The notes beneath the pieces were generated by a model. That model saw nothing but the letters and a program-made list of their open reading frames with translations, did no database searches and was not told where the DNA came from. Of a DNA stretch of 64,000 bases, positions 62,140 to 64,000 are shown one piece after another. The translations under genes were made by a program, and so were the position numbers. Source of the DNA: Deltaproteobacteria bacterium (GTDB lineage Bacteria > Desulfobacterota > Dissulfuribacteria > Dissulfuribacterales > UBA3076); the NCBI GenBank assembly GCA_018399745.1, contig JAGYNZ010000012.1:1-64000 (forward strand), read 5' to 3'. The first letter of the stretch is position 1, and every line of letters begins with the position of its first letter.

Positions 62140-62535
62140 ATGAAAAAAATAATTACAGCTGTTACATTAGGCCTTATTCTGGGCCTTTCCGTTTCCTCTT
62201 TCGCGGCCAGTGGTACTAATGGAAGCGTTGATGATGGTGCTGGTGATGTTCTTACCATCGCAGACACAAACGGCGGGGGTAGCGATTTTACTTTTACACC
62301 GTCTCCCAATTGCCTTATCGGATATAATATTGATACTGACGGCAGCGATTATGCGATCAATACCTTGAATAATGTAACCACCCCGGAGAACGGCATGGAA
62401 TATGGCACTGCTTCAGATTGCACCGGGTATTATCAGCGGCAGAGAACAGATACTTTTGCCGCGCCAACGGCTATTGATAGTGAGACCGCATTTTCGGGCT
62501 GGTATCCTGTGGGCGGCGGCAACGAAGGCAGTTAA
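62140..62535 (+). CDS. PilA-C-like partner: secreted globular half of a split pilin
   Basis: 131-residue exported protein with signal peptide (MKKIITAVTLGLILGLSVSS, cleaved near FAASG) and a Gly/Ser/Asp/Thr-rich mature part with two cysteines (CLIGYNI, SDCTGYY). It lacks the N-terminal pilin helix, but the composition and position, immediately after a short PilA-N, match the split PilA-N/PilA-C (Spc) arrangement of Geobacter. AGGAGGAC precedes the ATG. The strong terminator at 62610 ends this two-gene unit. It could instead be an unrelated secreted protein. Confidence 0.6.
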   Translation: MKKIITAVTLGLILGLSVSSFAASGTNGSVDDGAGDVLTIADTNGGGSDFTFTPSPNCLIGYNIDTDGSDYAINTLNNVTTPENGMEYGTASDCTGYYQRQRTDTFAAPTAIDSETAFSGWYPVGGGNEGS

Positions 62536-62609
62536 TATCACTGTTCAAAAGGTCACTGTCTGAAAGGTTCGGTACTATATTTAGCGTATCGGTCATAATG
62601 TTCTGACTA

Positions 62610-62641
62610 CAAAAGACCCCTAGAGGGGTCTTTTGTTTTTT
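62610..62641 (+). terminator. Rho-independent terminator after the pilin genes
   Basis: CAAAAGACCCC (62610-62620), loop TAGA, and GGGGTCTTTTG (62625-62635) form a perfect 11-bp stem followed by six Ts. It separates the pilin unit from the ABC exporter. Confidence 0.95.
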
Positions 62642-62704
62642 GTTATGTGTGCCGATAAAAGACACATGACTGCTGCTTTTACAGGTAATAGTAATAAAGG
62701 GTTC

Positions 62705-63625
62705 ATGCATCTCGACATTCAAAGTGTCGCAAAGACCTTTATTACCAGCTTTACCCGAAAGAAGATTCAGGCAGTCCAGGACTTTTCCCTCTCTATTGAC
62801 CCGGGTGAAATTTTCGGCATCGTAGGCCCGAACGGCGCGGGTAAAAGCACCGTGCTCAAGATGCTGATGGGCTTCATACGTCCGGATAAGGGAAAAATCT
62901 CCCTGTTGGGCAAGCAACCAGGCGATCCCGAATCACGCGAACACTGTGGTTATCTTCCGGAAAATCCCTATTTTTATGACCACCTTTCCGCATTCGAACT
63001 TTTGCAATTCAGCGCTCGGGCTTCCGACATGCCGCCGCACAATATAAACCCACGAATAGACCAGCTTCTTAAACTTACCGGGCTGGACTCAGCAAAAAAC
63101 CGGAGACTGCGCTCTTATTCCAAAGGCATGATTCAGCGTGCAGGCATCTGTTTCGCCCTGGTGCATGATCCAAATATCGTGGTCCTGGATGAGCCCATGT
63201 CCGGGCTGGATCCACTGGGACAGCAAATGGTGGTGGATATAATCCTGGATCTGAAGAAAAGGGGAAAGACAGTCCTTTTCTGCTCTCATATCCTGAGTGA
63301 TGTAGAGCGCATATGCGACCGGACGGGCATCATGGTACATGGCAGACTACGCAAAATACTTCAAAAGAACGAACTGCTGGATCAGGGAAACAGCGTCCGT
63401 ATCGTTGCTGATGCCCTTACACCTGAGCTGGAGAGGAGATGCCGTGAATTCGGATGGTCCGTCCTGACGAAAAGCACACATGTCACCATCACGTGTCCCA
63501 GGGAACATTTATCTGATGCATTGACCCTTTGCGGGGAAGAAAAGGTAAGAATCATCACTGTGGATAACACGGTCAATACACTCGAACAGATCTTTCTTCA
63601 GACCGTTAAGGAGACCGAACCATGA
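62705..63625 (+). CDS. ABC transporter ATP-binding protein
   Basis: 306-residue ATPase subunit of an ABC exporter (CcmA/DrrA-like group). Walker A is GPNGAGKST (41-49), the signature YSKGMIQRAG, Walker B VVLDEPMSGLDP and H-loop FCSHILSDVERICD. Start is ATG 62705 (MHLDIQSVAKTF); longer readings run into the terminator. Only a close AAAGGG precedes it. It overlaps the permease gene by 4 bases (ATGA). Confidence 0.88.
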   Translation: MHLDIQSVAKTFITSFTRKKIQAVQDFSLSIDPGEIFGIVGPNGAGKSTVLKMLMGFIRPDKGKISLLGKQPGDPESREHCGYLPENPYFYDHLSAFELLQFSARASDMPPHNINPRIDQLLKLTGLDSAKNRRLRSYSKGMIQRAGICFALVHDPNIVVLDEPMSGLDPLGQQMVVDIILDLKKRGKTVLFCSHILSDVERICDRTGIMVHGRLRKILQKNELLDQGNSVRIVADALTPELERRCREFGWSVLTKSTHVTITCPREHLSDALTLCGEEKVRIITVDNTVNTLEQIFLQTVKETEP

Positions 63626-64000
63626 ACAGACGTATATGGTCCCTGGCTGTAATCACTTTCAAAGAAGGAATCCGGGACCGAACGCTTTATGGAATCGGCC
63701 TGTTTGCACTGATGATTATGGGCCTTTCCCTTGTTGTCACCGGATTTTTCCTGCGCGAATTGCACAAGGTGACTGTAGATATCAATATCTCTGCCATCAC
63801 GTTCGGGGGTCTCCTGATAATTTTTTCCCTCTCCGTAAATCTCATGTCAAAAGACCTGGACAAACGGACTATATACAGCGTCCTGTCAAAACCCTTTTCC
63901 CGGGCGCAGTACCTGATAGGCAAATTTATCGGGCTGGTGCTTCTGAGCCTGACTGCTTTATGCATGTTGACGCTTGTAAGCACGTTGACCATATGGGCGG
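63622..64000 (+). CDS. ABC transporter permease, partial
   Basis: The gene starts at 63622 in an ATGA overlap with the ATPase and runs off the window end after 126 codons. It begins MNRRIWSLAVITFKEGIRDR, then membrane segments around residues 24-42 and 60-75, with the cytoplasmic SKDLDKRTIYSVLSKPFSRAQYLIGK between helices, typical of ABC-2 type permeases. Substrate unknown. Confidence 0.8.
   Translation, partial: MNRRIWSLAVITFKEGIRDRTLYGIGLFALMIMGLSLVVTGFFLRELHKVTVDINISAITFGGLLIIFSLSVNLMSKDLDKRTIYSVLSKPFSRAQYLIGKFIGLVLLSLTALCMLTLVSTLTIWA

Overview
The window looks like a chromosomal segment of an anaerobic Desulfobacterota (deltaproteobacterium), probably related to sulfate or metal reducers. 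The evidence is gene content: an exosortase/VPLPA-CTERM exopolysaccharide locus, an orange-protein (ORP)-like cluster of MinD-type ATPases with ferredoxin domains plus NifX-like proteins, a PxxKW cysteine-rich protein, a small siroheme sulfite-reductase-like protein, and a Geobacter-like split type IV pilin. No phage, plasmid, CRISPR array or complete insertion sequence was seen. I cannot name a genus.

Layout. 1-620 is non-coding and repeat-rich. 621-13920 is an envelope/exopolysaccharide locus: XrtD-type exosortase fused to EpsI, WecA-like phosphoglycosyl transferase, Wza-like export protein, beta-barrel, Wzz-like chain-length protein (frameshifted), BY-kinase-like ATPase, ExeA-like ATPase, PrsT-like TPR lipoprotein, and one VPLPA-CTERM candidate substrate behind a well-formed sigma-54 promoter. 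14197-16958 is a possible structured RNA followed by a phosphoesterase, a Ser/Thr kinase with a DUF1566 domain and a small secreted repeat protein. 17225-21309 (minus) is a translationally coupled pair: acyl-ACP synthetase/acyltransferase and MFS transporter. 21646-29133 is mostly housekeeping: PilZ protein, rplM-rpsI, argC, truA, an aminotransferase, a sirtuin and rlmN. 29130-43143 holds a second PrsT-like TPR lipoprotein, PFK, murI, an antiporter, rluD, CarD, a Gate-domain membrane protein, a large M1-ChaN-PDZ fusion and an M48 protease, followed by tRNA-Leu(UAA).

43560-52706 is a redox and Fe-S region: a flavin-binding protein, radical SAM enzyme, DUF5320-like peptide, FAD disulfide reductase, siroheme protein and the ORP-like cluster (NifX-like, two ferredoxin-MinD ATPases, Mrp, NifX-like). 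53203-60658 has a dynamin-like GTPase, yebC-ruvC-ruvA-ruvB and a Lon-like protease whose ATPase motifs look degenerate. 60716-61362 is a VapBC-like pair. 61624-62641 is a sigma-54 promoter, a short aromatic-rich pilin, a PilA-C-like partner and a strong terminator. An ABC exporter starts at 62705 and runs off the end.

Three features stand out. Sigma-54-type promoters with exact -24/-12 spacing precede both surface-structure genes (the VPLPA-CTERM protein and the pilin). Short tandem repeats of period 7, with several unrelated sequences, recur in the gaps and once inside the exosortase gene. Several long inverted repeats and a possible 446-bp MITE-like element sit between genes. All functions are inferred from motifs read by eye; no database search was run.
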